From NCBI GenBank assembly GCA_015056045.1, contig SVGZ01000008.1:1-64000 (forward strand): DNA of 64,000 nucleotides, read 5' to 3'. The translations under genes and the position numbers were made by a program. The DNA comes from Clostridiales bacterium (GTDB lineage Bacteria > Bacillota > Clostridia > Christensenellales > Christensenellaceae). Positions 8,850 through 17,362 of this stretch are shown here, in pieces. How positions within the stretch are numbered: the stretch's first letter is position 1; every line of letters starts with the position of its first letter. A model generated the notes under the pieces. The model was not told the origin of the DNA. It ran no database searches and saw only the letters and a program-made list of their open reading frames with translations.

Positions 8850-9860
8850 TTATAAGTATTTTTCGATGTCGATATCGTCGAGCCATGCAACTTCTTCGGG
8901 TGTGAGGTCGAAGTTTGCGCCAGCCATGGTGTCAAGAAGCTGATCCATGTTGCGTGCGCCGAAGATAACGCCGCACTGTACCTTATTGCAGGTGAGGTAT
9001 GCGTTTGCGACCATTGTTGCGGTTACGCCCGGATGAGCTGCGCAGTATTCAAGGATCTTGTCATACTTCGCTCTGTTTTCAGCGCAGTCATACATCTTTC
9101 TGCCGCGGGAAAGTGTTTCCCATGTTTCTTTGCCGCTGTAGAGGTAGGAGAAGAGACCGCTTGCCTGAGCTGTGAAAGCGATGACCGGAACGGGTGTTTC
9201 AAGATACTGCTGATAGAGAGCAGGCTCTGTGATCGGGTTCATGATGGAAAGGGAAGCGTCAGCTCTTCTTGCGAAGTCTGTGTAAGCATAGCTCCACTGA
9301 ATTTCGGAGATAGCGATTTCAGCCTGACCCTTGCTTCTTGCATAAGCGTTAGCTTCGCGGATTCTGTCCATAGACCAGTTGGAAACGCCGATTGCACGGA
9401 CAAGACCTGTCTTTGCGATCATATCGAGTGTATCCATGATGTAGGAAACGGGCAGTGTTTTGTCGTCTCTGTGGAGAATGTAGATGTCGATCTTCTTCAT
9501 GCGGAGTCTGTCATAGCTTGTGAAGAAGTCGCCCAAAATAGCTTCTCTTGTTGTACGGAAACGGATCATACGGAACTGATCATCAAGATCCGGGAAGCCG
9601 CCTTTTGTTAAGACGTAGCACTTGCCTTCAGCCTGTCTTGCCTGCATATAGTCGCCAACGGTCTGTTCGCTTGCACCAAAGCCATAGAATCTTGCTGTAT
9701 CGAGGAAGTTGCCGCCCATTTCTCTGTATTTATCGATCATAGCGAAAGCTGCTTCGTTACCTTCCTTTTTTGCAACGGAACCGATGCCGCCTGCACCAAA
9801 GACGAGCTTGGAAAGGTGAAGTTCGCCGCCGTCGAGAGTTTTAACTGTTAAATACTGCAT
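8850..9860 (-). CDS. Aldo/keto reductase, paralogue 4 of 5
   Basis: A 336-residue aldo/keto reductase with tetrad residues D54, Y59 (FLDTARFYG), K86 and H130. The sequence differs from paralogue 2 at only scattered positions, mostly near the active-site loops and the C-terminal cofactor region, where it instead resembles paralogue 1 (KVQCGVIFG and MDTMAGANFDLTPEEV). This patchwork suggests recombination among copies. GGAGG lies 6 nt before the ATG. A partial terminator follows, and 40 nt separate it from paralogue 5. Confidence 0.88.
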   Translation of the reverse strand: MQYLTVKTLDGGELHLSKLVFGAGGIGSVAKKEGNEAAFAMIDKYREMGGNFLDTARFYGFGASEQTVGDYMQARQAEGKCYVLTKGGFPDLDDQFRMIRFRTTREAILGDFFTSYDRLRMKKIDIYILHRDDKTLPVSYIMDTLDMIAKTGLVRAIGVSNWSMDRIREANAYARSKGQAEIAISEIQWSYAYTDFARRADASLSIMNPITEPALYQQYLETPVPVIAFTAQASGLFSYLYSGKETWETLSRGRKMYDCAENRAKYDKILEYCAAHPGVTATMVANAYLTCNKVQCGVIFGARNMDQLLDTMAGANFDLTPEEVAWLDDIDIEKYL

Positions 9861-9900
9861 TTGTTGCCTCCTGAGATGTTTATATAAATCAAATTAGTTT

Positions 9901-10905
9901 TTAAATGTTGTCGAACCATTCGATCTCTTCCTGCGTAAGTGTGAGATCTGTATTCGAGAGAGAATCGGCGATTTCTTCTTCGGTCATGCAGCCGATGATC
10001 GGTGCACAATCGATCTTGTTGCTCGAAAGGTAGGCAAGAGCAACAGCCGCCGGGGAATGCCCTGTCTTGTCGCAGAATTCTTTCATTTTCAGCCAGCGCT
10101 TTTCGTTTTCGGGGAAAGCATACCATCTGTTTTTCTGCGGGACTTCATCCCATGTGTATGTGCCGTTATAGAGAAGGGAGAAAAGACCCCTTGCCTGCGA
10201 AGAAAAAGCAACGACCGGAATGGGATTTTCGATATATTTCCGGTAAAGCGCATCATCCATGATGGAAAGCGTCTTATCGTTTCTTGCGACGACGTCTGTG
10301 TAAGCATAACTCCACATGATCTCGGAAACGGCAATTTCTACCTGACCTTTGCTTCTCGCATAGGCATTTGCTTCGAGGATGCGCTCCATAGACCAGTTGG
10401 AAACGCCGATAACTTTGACAAGACCTGTCTGTTTGATTTCTTCCAAAATATCCATGATATAGGAAACGGGTTTGGAAGGATCATCTCTGTGCAGCATCCA
10501 GACATCGATCGGGCCTTTCTGCAGCCTGTCATAGCTTGTATAGAAATCGCCTAAAATCGCATCTCTGTTGATGCGGAAGCGGATCATATTGCTGATATCC
10601 TTGACATCAAGATCGGGGAAACCGCCTTTTGTGATGACTTTGATCTCCTTTTCGCATTTGCGGGATTTCATGTAACGGGAAATAATGCCTTCGTTAAAGC
10701 CGAAATGCTCCTGATCAACTTCGCCGCCATAAGCACGGCCGGTATCGATCGTATCGCCGCCGAGTTCGCGGAATTTATCGATATAGGCAAATGTGCCTTC
10801 TTCGCCGAGTTTATTCCAGATGTTATGAAGGGAAGCTGTACCAAGAATGATCTTCGAAAGCTTTAAATCCTCTCCGTTAACTGTCTTGAGGGTTAAAAAT
10901 TTCAT
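9901..10905 (-). CDS. Aldo/keto reductase, paralogue 5 of 5 (first in cluster, divergent)
   Basis: A 334-residue aldo/keto reductase, clearly the oldest branch of the array. It keeps the tetrad (IDTGRAYGGE for Asp/Tyr, ITKGGFP for Lys, WMLHRDD for His) and IGVSNWS, but carries an insertion after the Tyr (GGEVDQEHFGFNEGI) and differs throughout. The start at 10905 (MKFLTLKT) aligns with the MQYLTVKT of the sisters and has GGAGG 4 nt upstream; an in-frame start at 10965 is unlikely because it lies in the leader. It is the first gene after the promoter at 10994-11022, so it probably heads the operon. Confidence 0.87.
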   Translation of the reverse strand: MKFLTLKTVNGEDLKLSKIILGTASLHNIWNKLGEEGTFAYIDKFRELGGDTIDTGRAYGGEVDQEHFGFNEGIISRYMKSRKCEKEIKVITKGGFPDLDVKDISNMIRFRINRDAILGDFYTSYDRLQKGPIDVWMLHRDDPSKPVSYIMDILEEIKQTGLVKVIGVSNWSMERILEANAYARSKGQVEIAVSEIMWSYAYTDVVARNDKTLSIMDDALYRKYIENPIPVVAFSSQARGLFSLLYNGTYTWDEVPQKNRWYAFPENEKRWLKMKEFCDKTGHSPAAVALAYLSSNKIDCAPIIGCMTEEEIADSLSNTDLTLTQEEIEWFDNI

Positions 10906-10993
10906 TTGTCCTCCGTATTTTGTGCAGCCAATAAGACTGATATTGAAAAATACCATCGGATGCATGCACTATTTTTACTTCTAATGTGATTTG

Positions 10994-11022
10994 ATTTTAT
11001 CATAGATAAAATGAAAAATCAA
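10994..11022 (-). promoter_or_regulatory. Promoter of the aldo/keto reductase cluster with overlapping palindrome
   Basis: Minus-strand TTGATT (11017-11022) and TAAAAT (10994-10999) are 17 nt apart. A perfect inverted repeat, TTTTATC-ATA-GATAAAA (10995-11011), covers the -10 box and part of the spacer, as repressor operators often do. No regulator gene is adjacent. Confidence 0.6.
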
Positions 11023-11067
11023 TTCTTTATCTAACAAATCAGAGCATTTTTGTGCAAAAAATAACAT

Positions 11068-11096
11068 TAAAAAAGGATGACATAAGCTGCCATCCT
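11068..11096 (-). terminator. Intrinsic terminator of the lipoprotein gene
   Basis: On the minus strand a 9-bp stem AGGATGGCA/TGTCATCCT (11074-11096, loop GCTTA) is followed by six T residues. It lies 20 nt after the stop codon at 11116. Confidence 0.88.
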
Positions 11097-11115
11097 ATTT
11101 TGTTTATACGGTTGT

Positions 11116-12033
11116 TTAACCAACGGTCAAAAGATCGATGGAAAGTTTTGCCGCAGCATCGGTAAGCTGTTTTTCCGCATTACCTTCGATCGGTGCTGTG
11201 CCGATGAGGTAAATGCGTGTGCCCGCGGGGTCATTGATAACGAAGCTCAAAAGACGGATTTCTTCGCCGGAGATACTTGTTGTGCCGTTATCTTCGGTAT
11301 AAACGAGATCCCATACGGAAGAAGAATAGAGAAGCGGTTCTTCCTTCGGGAAGTTCTGTTCATAGGCGTCGATGCTGAAAGTCAGCGTTTCATCCAGCTT
11401 GCTGCGGAGAAATTCGGGTACGATCTCTTCCATCAGCTTGTCGATCGCAGCAGCCTCGTCAATGCCGCCGGCTGTGACGAAAAGGTTTTCTACGAATATG
11501 TTGTAATCCGCTTCAACAGGGCAAAGGATTTCCAGCTTTGTGAGGATATCCGCATCCGCTTCGTAAAGCTCTGTACCGTCGGAAAGAATGGCGACTTCAT
11601 AGCCGTCTTCAGCATGCAGCCATTTTTCAGGCATGATCTCATAGGTGTTTTCGCCGATCGTGACTTCATAGAGCGGTGTGAAAAGGAAAGGATATTCGAT
11701 AGGATCGGCATTTTCGATGTATGATAAAAGCTCTGCCGTATCTTCCTGCGAAATATCTGCGGAAGCTTCGCCGATCAGGCTCAAAACACTGCCTGCACCG
11801 GTAAGCGGAGGTGTTTCTTCGGGGATCTCTACGGAAGCTTCGGGTGTTGTTTCGTTTTCCATTTCAAGACCGCCGATGCTTTCTTCGGTTTCCTCGGGTG
11901 CGGCTGCAACGGATTCAAATTCGACCGTTCCTTCGCTCTGGCTGACTTCGTTTTCGGGTGTTTTTGCACAGCCAAATGCCGTTGCCAAGGCTAAAAGCAG
12001 GCTGATGATCGCTAAAAATCGTGTATTTTTCAT
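11116..12033 (-). CDS. Putative lipoprotein, unknown function
   Basis: A 305-residue exported protein. It starts MKNTRFLAII with a hydrophobic signal and a lipobox-like LATAFGC, so Cys is probably lipidated after cleavage. A low-complexity acidic linker rich in Glu, Thr and Pro follows (residues about 24-90), then a globular domain of mixed strands. The start at 12033 is chosen because it begins the signal peptide and has GAGAGG upstream; a frame extending to 12099 would put charged residues first. I do not recognise the domain. It is monocistronic, with its own terminator, and divergent from the zinc-ribbon gene. Confidence 0.75.
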   Translation of the reverse strand: MKNTRFLAIISLLLALATAFGCAKTPENEVSQSEGTVEFESVAAAPEETEESIGGLEMENETTPEASVEIPEETPPLTGAGSVLSLIGEASADISQEDTAELLSYIENADPIEYPFLFTPLYEVTIGENTYEIMPEKWLHAEDGYEVAILSDGTELYEADADILTKLEILCPVEADYNIFVENLFVTAGGIDEAAAIDKLMEEIVPEFLRSKLDETLTFSIDAYEQNFPKEEPLLYSSSVWDLVYTEDNGTTSISGEEIRLLSFVINDPAGTRIYLIGTAPIEGNAEKQLTDAAAKLSIDLLTVG

Positions 12034-12187
12034 GCTAAAAATTCCTCTCGGTCCGTTTTCTATGTTCATCATTTTATCACAGCGAACCCGATGCTTCAAT
12101 AAACGGGCATTCCCGACTTGTGAATTTCTTGTGATTAATTCGTAAAGAAAAAACAGCCGTATTTATCCTGAAAATATTTGATACCTG

Positions 12188-12217
12188 TTGAAACGAGAAA
12201 TTTCTGCGTTGTATAAT
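12188..12217 (+). promoter_or_regulatory. Promoter of the zinc-ribbon membrane protein gene
   Basis: TTGAAA (12188-12193) and a perfect TATAAT (12212-12217) are 18 nt apart. A GAAATTTC palindrome lies in the spacer. The leader is short, about 20 nt. Confidence 0.75.
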
Positions 12218-12245
12218 GGTTGTATCAATCCACGGAGGAAAAATC

Positions 12246-13628
12246 ATGTTTTGTCGTTATTGCGGAAAAGAACTTGCGGACGATGCAATATTTTGCGATT
12301 CCTGCGGAAAAAAGCTGCATGATGATGCGGAAGCTGTACAGAAAGAACCTGTTCAGCCAAAAGAAAACAGCCAAGTAAAAAAGCCGAAGAAAAAACTGTT
12401 TGTCACGATCGGTATCGTCCTTGCGGCAGTTATTCTGATCGCTGCTGTGTTCTTCATCGGTTACAGCATTGTTTCCGGCATTGAGGTAAAAATGCCCGAT
12501 CCTGTGGCGTTTTTTGATGTAGAGGGAGAAGAAAGCGAATCGGAGATCTGCATTTATACAAAGGAAAATCCTCTCGACGCTGTGTGGGAATATATCGAAT
12601 ACCTGGATGATCAGGAAGAATTTGATCTTCTTTTCGGCGGCGAATACCGCAAAGGTGAAGATTTTCAGCGCTTTGTTTTTGAATACAATGATAAGGGCGA
12701 TGCAGCTGCGTTTTTCGATGAAATTTTGGGAAATGTCGGTTTCCCCTGGATCGAGGTTTCTTACGGCGGAAGGGAAGCCTGCGGATGTTACAGTATTGCG
12801 GTTAAATTGATGGATGGCGGAAAATTTGTCATGCCTGAAGCAAGGACTTCGATCCTGTTGACAGCAGCGGAACATGACGAAACGCATGAAGAAATCATGA
12901 TCGACATAGAAGAGGATGTGAAAGCGGAAAGCGATGAAAAGGAAAATACGGAAACGGCTGTGACGGTTGATCCCGATGCGGCTGTTCTGCCGGATTTTGG
13001 TGCGTTCATTGGAAATCCGAAGCCGGTTGAATATGAAGCAACCGGAACGAATGGCAGACAGATATATTATGAGCTGCAGATCGATGAAGGTTGGCAAGCG
13101 GGCATTGAGTTTGTGGAACTGCTTAAGAGCTCCAAATACAACTTTGAACTGACAGAATCCTTTTCCGACACGACACTCTATTTATATGATGAATTTTATT
13201 TCTTTGAATATACAGGCAGCGAAACAATCGAACCTGTCAGCCATCGTTACTGGCTAAATGGTGGTTACCATAATTACACAACAGATATTTATATCTGTGT
13301 GCAAAGAAACGGACTCAATGAATATACATCGATTAGTATTGTATATAGTGCAGATCTTTCTGTTCAGGATTTTGGCGACAGAGCGAGTACCGTTCCGCAA
13401 AATTCGGATGGTTCATCGGACATGGATTTCTCTGATAGCGGTGATATTTCCCCTGATTTTAACAGACCTGATTGTCTAACCTGCAACGGCAGCGGCGATT
13501 GCACCGAATGCGGCGGCTATGGCACGATCAAGCGCTATAACGGCGACGGCGAATATATCGATTCTTCTTGTCCGCAGTGCAACGGCAGAAGAACATGCAG
13601 CACCTGCAACGGTTCAGGCAAACGATAA
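12246..13628 (+). CDS. Membrane-anchored zinc-ribbon protein with C-terminal DnaJ-like Cys repeats
   Basis: About 460 residues. The N-terminus is a zinc ribbon (FCRYCGKEL then FCDSCGKKL), followed by a charged linker and one membrane helix (residues about 55-80, FVTIGIVLAAVILIAAVFF). A large, probably external region follows. The last 55 residues carry four CxxCxG-type motifs (CLTCNGSG, CTECGGYG, CPQCNGRR, CSTCNGSG), like the DnaJ zinc domain. Zinc-ribbon membrane proteins of this layout are common in Firmicutes and their role is mostly unknown. The start gives GGAGG 7 nt before ATG. It is odd to place reduced Cys-zinc motifs on the outer side, if the single-helix topology is right. Confidence 0.8.
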   Translation: MFCRYCGKELADDAIFCDSCGKKLHDDAEAVQKEPVQPKENSQVKKPKKKLFVTIGIVLAAVILIAAVFFIGYSIVSGIEVKMPDPVAFFDVEGEESESEICIYTKENPLDAVWEYIEYLDDQEEFDLLFGGEYRKGEDFQRFVFEYNDKGDAAAFFDEILGNVGFPWIEVSYGGREACGCYSIAVKLMDGGKFVMPEARTSILLTAAEHDETHEEIMIDIEEDVKAESDEKENTETAVTVDPDAAVLPDFGAFIGNPKPVEYEATGTNGRQIYYELQIDEGWQAGIEFVELLKSSKYNFELTESFSDTTLYLYDEFYFFEYTGSETIEPVSHRYWLNGGYHNYTTDIYICVQRNGLNEYTSISIVYSADLSVQDFGDRASTVPQNSDGSSDMDFSDSGDISPDFNRPDCLTCNGSGDCTECGGYGTIKRYNGDGEYIDSSCPQCNGRRTCSTCNGSGKR

Positions 13629-13634
13629 AATAAA

Positions 13635-13670
13635 AAAACAGCTTTGGAGATCCCCAAAGCTGTTTTCTTT
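13635..13670. terminator. Bidirectional intrinsic terminator
   Basis: A 13-bp perfect stem (13635-13647 with 13654-13666) is flanked by an A-run and a T-run. It separates the convergent zinc-ribbon (+) and amidohydrolase (-) genes. Confidence 0.92.
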
Positions 13671-14465
13671 TTATAAGCCGAGTATTCGTTTTGCATTGCC
13701 GGAAAAAATCAGTTCCCGTTCTTCCTCGCTGATGGGCAGTTCACGGAAGAAATCGATCTCTTCTTTGGTGTTGCTCCAGGGCGAATCCGAAGCGAAAAGG
13801 ATCTTTTCCGCACCATGATCTTTGATGATGCGGAGGAGCTGTTCCCTCGGGTAATAGCGAGAACCCATCGATGTATCGAGGAAAATATTTTCGCCGACGA
13901 GATATTTTTCAACATCATCCCATTGCGCATGACCGCCAAGATGTGCCGCAACGATATGACCGCCTTTCATGGCTCTTACGATATTGCGGAACTGTTTCGG
14001 GCTGCTCTTAAACGGCGGCGGATATGCCGGGTCAAAGCCTGCATGGAAAAGGAGGATCAGCCCTTTTGAAAGGGCATAATCATAAACGGGCAGCATTTCC
14101 GGGCTGTCTACGACATAATTCTGGTATTCCGGATGGAATTTCAGACCTTTTAAGCCGAGACTCACGACATAATCGATATCTGCCTTCCATGTTTCGCTTT
14201 TCGGGTAAATACCGCCGAAAGAGATGATATGTTCATCACAGATCGACTTTGCCCATTCGTTTGTGCCCGTGAGCTGGCTTGCTTTTGTGATGACGGGCTG
14301 TACAACGGAAATATCGATGCCCCATTTTTCCATACAGGAAACAAGGGAAGATTTTTTCATGTCGTGCGCAGGCGTATAGAGATTGTCGATCGAATCCAGC
14401 AGTTTTTTCTGTGCACGCTCTGCCAAGGCATCGGGAAATAAATGTGTATGAAAATCAATGATCAT
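13671..14465 (-). CDS. Amidohydrolase-family metal-dependent hydrolase (COG2159 type)
   Basis: A 264-residue TIM-barrel amidohydrolase. The N-terminal metal site DFHTHLFP, later GLKFHPEY, LLFHAGFD and VAAHLGGH histidines, and the C-terminal LFASDSPW aspartate are all present, so the site looks complete. Relatives hydrolyse or decarboxylate small organic acids and amides; the substrate is unknown. It starts 3 nt after the histidine kinase stop, so it is the third gene of a regulator-kinase-hydrolase operon, which is unusual. The shared hairpin at 13635 ends transcription. Confidence 0.85.
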   Translation of the reverse strand: MIIDFHTHLFPDALAERAQKKLLDSIDNLYTPAHDMKKSSLVSCMEKWGIDISVVQPVITKASQLTGTNEWAKSICDEHIISFGGIYPKSETWKADIDYVVSLGLKGLKFHPEYQNYVVDSPEMLPVYDYALSKGLILLFHAGFDPAYPPPFKSSPKQFRNIVRAMKGGHIVAAHLGGHAQWDDVEKYLVGENIFLDTSMGSRYYPREQLLRIIKDHGAEKILFASDSPWSNTKEEIDFFRELPISEEERELIFSGNAKRILGL

Positions 14466-14468
14466 ATT

Positions 14469-16112
14469 TCAGCCTCTTTTTTTGGGGAAAAGGATGCGGA
14501 TCTGCGTTCCTTTCCCAAATTCGCTTTTCAGTTCGATTTCCGCATCGTGGAGGAGTGAACCCCTCTTGACAATGGAAAGACCAAGGCCTGTGCCGCCTGT
14601 TTCGCGCGAATGGCTCTTATCCACGCGGTAAAAGCGCTCGAAAACCTTTTCTTCTTCGCCGGAAGGGATGCCGATCCCCGTATCGGAAACGGAAAGAATG
14701 GCTTTATCTTCTGTTTCGCGCACTTCGACGGAAACGCTTCCGCCGGGTCTGTTGTATTTGATGGCGTTATCGCAAAGATTATAGATGATCTCGTTCAAAA
14801 CGGGCTTGGATGCAAGGATCATGCCCTTATCGCCGCTGATGCGAATGCCGATCTGCCTGTTATCCGCCTTTGCTGCCAAAAGGTTTGCCGTATAGCGGCA
14901 GCATTCGAGGAGTGAAAGCTCTTCTTTCTGCATTTCGACAGCGCCTTCATCGAGCCTCGATAAGCGCAGGATATCATCGATCAGCGTAATGAGCCGGTTA
15001 GTTTCGTCGCAGATACGGGAAGCAAACATCGGGATGTCTTCCGCTTTGACCCAGCCGTTTTTGATCGTATCGGCATAGCCCAGAATGGAAGTCAGCGGTG
15101 TTTTTAATTCGTGGGAAACATTGCCCGTAAATTCACGGCGAAGCCTTTCCGCATCGGCACGTATCGTAATATCGATGATAAGAAGAACGGTTCCGACAAA
15201 GCGGTCGCTTTCGATGATGCTGTGTGCGATGACCTGATAGATTTTTCCGTTCAGGCCAAATTCCTTTTCAAAAGAGCCCTTTGCATGGATCGCCCGTACG
15301 GCTTCTTTGACCGTATCGATCGTGGTCAGCGTGAGGTAATGTGCGCCGATATGCACGGGATGACCGAAAATATCCTCCGCATAGGGGTTGATATAGGCGA
15401 TGCAGTCGTTTTTGCTGAGAACAATAAGACCTTCCTTCATACTTTTGGCAACGGTCGCAAATTCTTCCTGCTTTTCGATCCATTCGCGTGTTTTCAGCTC
15501 GATCGCACGCTTTTGGTCGGAAATATTGTTCATCAGCGGACGCAGTTCTTCATAGATCAATGCGGAGTTGTTTTCGATATCGATGTTGTTGATCGGTTCG
15601 GCAAGCACTTTGGCTGTATTTTTGGCAAGACCGCCGCACAGAAGAACGATCGGGGCAATGCTTGCGCAAAGGAGCGGCAATATCCAGACAAAATAGGAAA
15701 AAAGACTGTGCTGATCGCTTTCGAGAAGGAGGATGTTTCCGTTGTTCAGGCGCATGATGCAGTATTGGCTGTAATCACGGAAACGATAAATGGATGGTTC
15801 GACAAATTTTTCGCTGCCGAGCATTTCGACGATTTTTTGTTTGTCGATGATGTCTTTGCCATATATAATGCTGCTGCCGTCTTCATTTAAAATGCGGATG
15901 ACCGTTTCGCCCGTAAAAAGATCAAGTGCAGAGAGCTTTTCCGGGTCTTCGCCTGTGTTTAAGACATAGGCAATATAGAGCGCTTCATCTTTTAACTCCG
16001 CTTTGACCGTTTTATCGGCATTCATATAGAAAATGACAGCGGAAAGAAGCGCAGTAAAAAGGATCGACAGGATCGCAACGGCAATAAATCGGTAGAGCAG
16101 CTTCTGTCTCAT
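14469..16112 (-). CDS. Sensor histidine kinase, PhoR/WalK-like
   Basis: A 547-residue membrane sensor kinase. Helices at about 8-30 and 138-160 flank an external sensor domain. A linker and a PAS domain (about 215-315) follow, then HisKA with the phospho-acceptor H334 (NVSHELKTPLTSILGY) and a HATPase domain with N box (NLCDNAIKYN), G1 (DTGIGIP), F box (FERFYRVD) and G2 (GTGLGLSIVK). The layout matches PhoR-type kinases of Firmicutes. It overlaps the response regulator by 4 nt (ATGA), so the two are translationally coupled. The signal is unknown; a phosphate role is possible but nothing in the window confirms it. Confidence 0.92.
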   Translation of the reverse strand: MRQKLLYRFIAVAILSILFTALLSAVIFYMNADKTVKAELKDEALYIAYVLNTGEDPEKLSALDLFTGETVIRILNEDGSSIIYGKDIIDKQKIVEMLGSEKFVEPSIYRFRDYSQYCIMRLNNGNILLLESDQHSLFSYFVWILPLLCASIAPIVLLCGGLAKNTAKVLAEPINNIDIENNSALIYEELRPLMNNISDQKRAIELKTREWIEKQEEFATVAKSMKEGLIVLSKNDCIAYINPYAEDIFGHPVHIGAHYLTLTTIDTVKEAVRAIHAKGSFEKEFGLNGKIYQVIAHSIIESDRFVGTVLLIIDITIRADAERLRREFTGNVSHELKTPLTSILGYADTIKNGWVKAEDIPMFASRICDETNRLITLIDDILRLSRLDEGAVEMQKEELSLLECCRYTANLLAAKADNRQIGIRISGDKGMILASKPVLNEIIYNLCDNAIKYNRPGGSVSVEVRETEDKAILSVSDTGIGIPSGEEEKVFERFYRVDKSHSRETGGTGLGLSIVKRGSLLHDAEIELKSEFGKGTQIRILFPKKRG

Positions 16113-16807
16113 TCTGTTTTCTGACTGCCGACTTTATAGCCAACGCCGCGGACAGTGAGGATAATATCCGCACCGGTGCCAAGCTTTTGACGAAGTGTCT
16201 GGATATGGACGTCAACGGTTCTCGTTCCGCCAAGGGAATCATAACCCCATACTTTTTCCAAAAGCTCATCCCGTGTAAAGACTTTGCCGGGTTCTTCGAG
16301 AAGGCACTGCAGGAGCTGATATTCTTTCAGCGTAAGCTTGATCTCCGTTTTATCAACAAAGATCGTGTGCTGCTGCAGGTCCATATGGACATTGCCAAAG
16401 CAGATATTGGAGGCTTTCGGTTCTTCCGCAGGGGTAAATTCTTTCTTGCTTCGGCGGAGGACGGCTTTCACACGGGAAACGAATTCCATCATGCCGAAAG
16501 GCTTGGCGATATAATCATCCGCACCGCCGTCAAGACCGCGGACTTTATCGTATTCTGCGCCTTTTGCCGTCAGCATAATAACGGGGATATCGGCAGTATC
16601 TTCACGGTTTTTGAGCTTCGAGAGAATGGAAAGCCCGTCTTCACCCGGGAGCATGATATCGAGGATGATGAGCTCGGGAAGTTCCTCTGTAAGAGCAGCG
16701 TAAAAACACTCTGCATCGGGGAAACCCTTTACCTCAAATTCCATCTGCCCCAGAACATAGATGACAAGATCGCGGATATTGGTATCGTCTTCGACATAAT
16801 AGATCAT
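16109..16807 (-). CDS. OmpR/PhoB-family response regulator
   Basis: A 232-residue two-domain regulator. The receiver has the acidic pair ED near residue 6, the phospho-acceptor D50 (LIILDIMLP), the Thr/Ser at IMLTAKG and Lys in DDYIAKPFG. The C-terminal winged helix has LTLKEYQLLQCLL and the recognition region GTRTVDVHIQTLRQKLG. It is phosphorylated by the coupled kinase and binds DNA. GGAG lies 7 nt before ATG, and a strong promoter sits upstream. Confidence 0.93.
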   Translation of the reverse strand: MIYYVEDDTNIRDLVIYVLGQMEFEVKGFPDAECFYAALTEELPELIILDIMLPGEDGLSILSKLKNREDTADIPVIMLTAKGAEYDKVRGLDGGADDYIAKPFGMMEFVSRVKAVLRRSKKEFTPAEEPKASNICFGNVHMDLQQHTIFVDKTEIKLTLKEYQLLQCLLEEPGKVFTRDELLEKVWGYDSLGGTRTVDVHIQTLRQKLGTGADIILTVRGVGYKVGSQKTE

Positions 16808-16839
16808 GAATAGTCTCCGTTATGCAATATTTGATTTTA

Positions 16840-16868
16840 AGTATATCGCTTTTGCGCCTTCTTTTCAA
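16840..16868 (-). promoter_or_regulatory. Promoter of the two-component operon
   Basis: Minus-strand TTGAAA (16863-16868) and TATACT (16840-16845) are 17 nt apart, about 33 nt from the response regulator start. Confidence 0.7.
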
Positions 16869-16892
16869 TAAAAGCAAAAGTAAAAGGCGTGT

Positions 16893-16928
16893 AAAGAAAA
16901 AAGCCGAAGCTTTTACACTTCGGCTTTT
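16893..16928 (-). terminator. Intrinsic terminator of the decarboxylase operon
   Basis: An 11-bp stem AAAAGCCGAAG (16899-16909 with 16918-16928) is followed on the minus strand by a T-run. It lies 14 nt after the biotin carrier stop codon. Confidence 0.9.
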
Positions 16929-16942
16929 GCTTTTGGTTTTGG

Positions 16943-17359
16943 TTAGGAAATAACTGCGAGAACGTCGCCGTTGTTGACGAACTGACCTCTTTCGACGAGG
17001 ATCTGTGCAATAACGCCGTCCTTCGGAGCTAAGATTTCGTTTTCCATCTTCATAGCTTCGAGGATAAGGATGGGCTGACCGTTCTTTACGGTGTCGCCGA
17101 CTTTTGCAACGATCTCTACGATAGAGCCCGGAAGCGGAGAATTAACGGGTTCACCGCCTTCAACAGGAGCTGCGGGTGCTGCTGCCGGAGCTTCTTCTGC
17201 CTTCGGAGCAGGTGCTGCAGCGGGTGCTGCTGCAACAGGAGCCGGAGCTGCCTTCGGGGCTGCTGCCATACCAACTTCATATTCGTCTAAAACTTCTGCT
17301 TCGCCTTCGTGAACGTTTACAACGAAAACTTTGCCATTGAGCGTTACTTTATATTTCAT
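16943..17359 (-). CDS. Biotin carboxyl carrier subunit of Na+-translocating decarboxylase
   Basis: A 138-residue carrier. An N-terminal beta domain (MKYKVTLNGKVF) is joined by an Ala/Pro hinge (residues about 32-68) to a biotinyl domain with the EAMKME motif, whose Lys is biotinylated. It carries CO2 from the carboxyltransferase (OadA) to the membrane decarboxylase (OadB). It is the last gene of the operon, 3 nt after the small membrane subunit. The separate carrier resembles MmdC/GcdC of methylmalonyl-CoA or glutaconyl-CoA decarboxylases; in many oxaloacetate enzymes this domain is fused to the alpha subunit. Confidence 0.93.
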   Translation of the reverse strand: MKYKVTLNGKVFVVNVHEGEAEVLDEYEVGMAAAPKAAPAPVAAAPAAAPAPKAEEAPAAAPAAPVEGGEPVNSPLPGSIVEIVAKVGDTVKNGQPILILEAMKMENEILAPKDGVIAQILVERGQFVNNGDVLAVIS

Positions 17360-17362
17360 GTG

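Noticed and set aside
12225-13097. Minus-strand frame of 290 codons opposite the zinc-ribbon gene
   Set aside because: No start signal, and the plus-strand gene has clear motifs, promoter and ribosome site.
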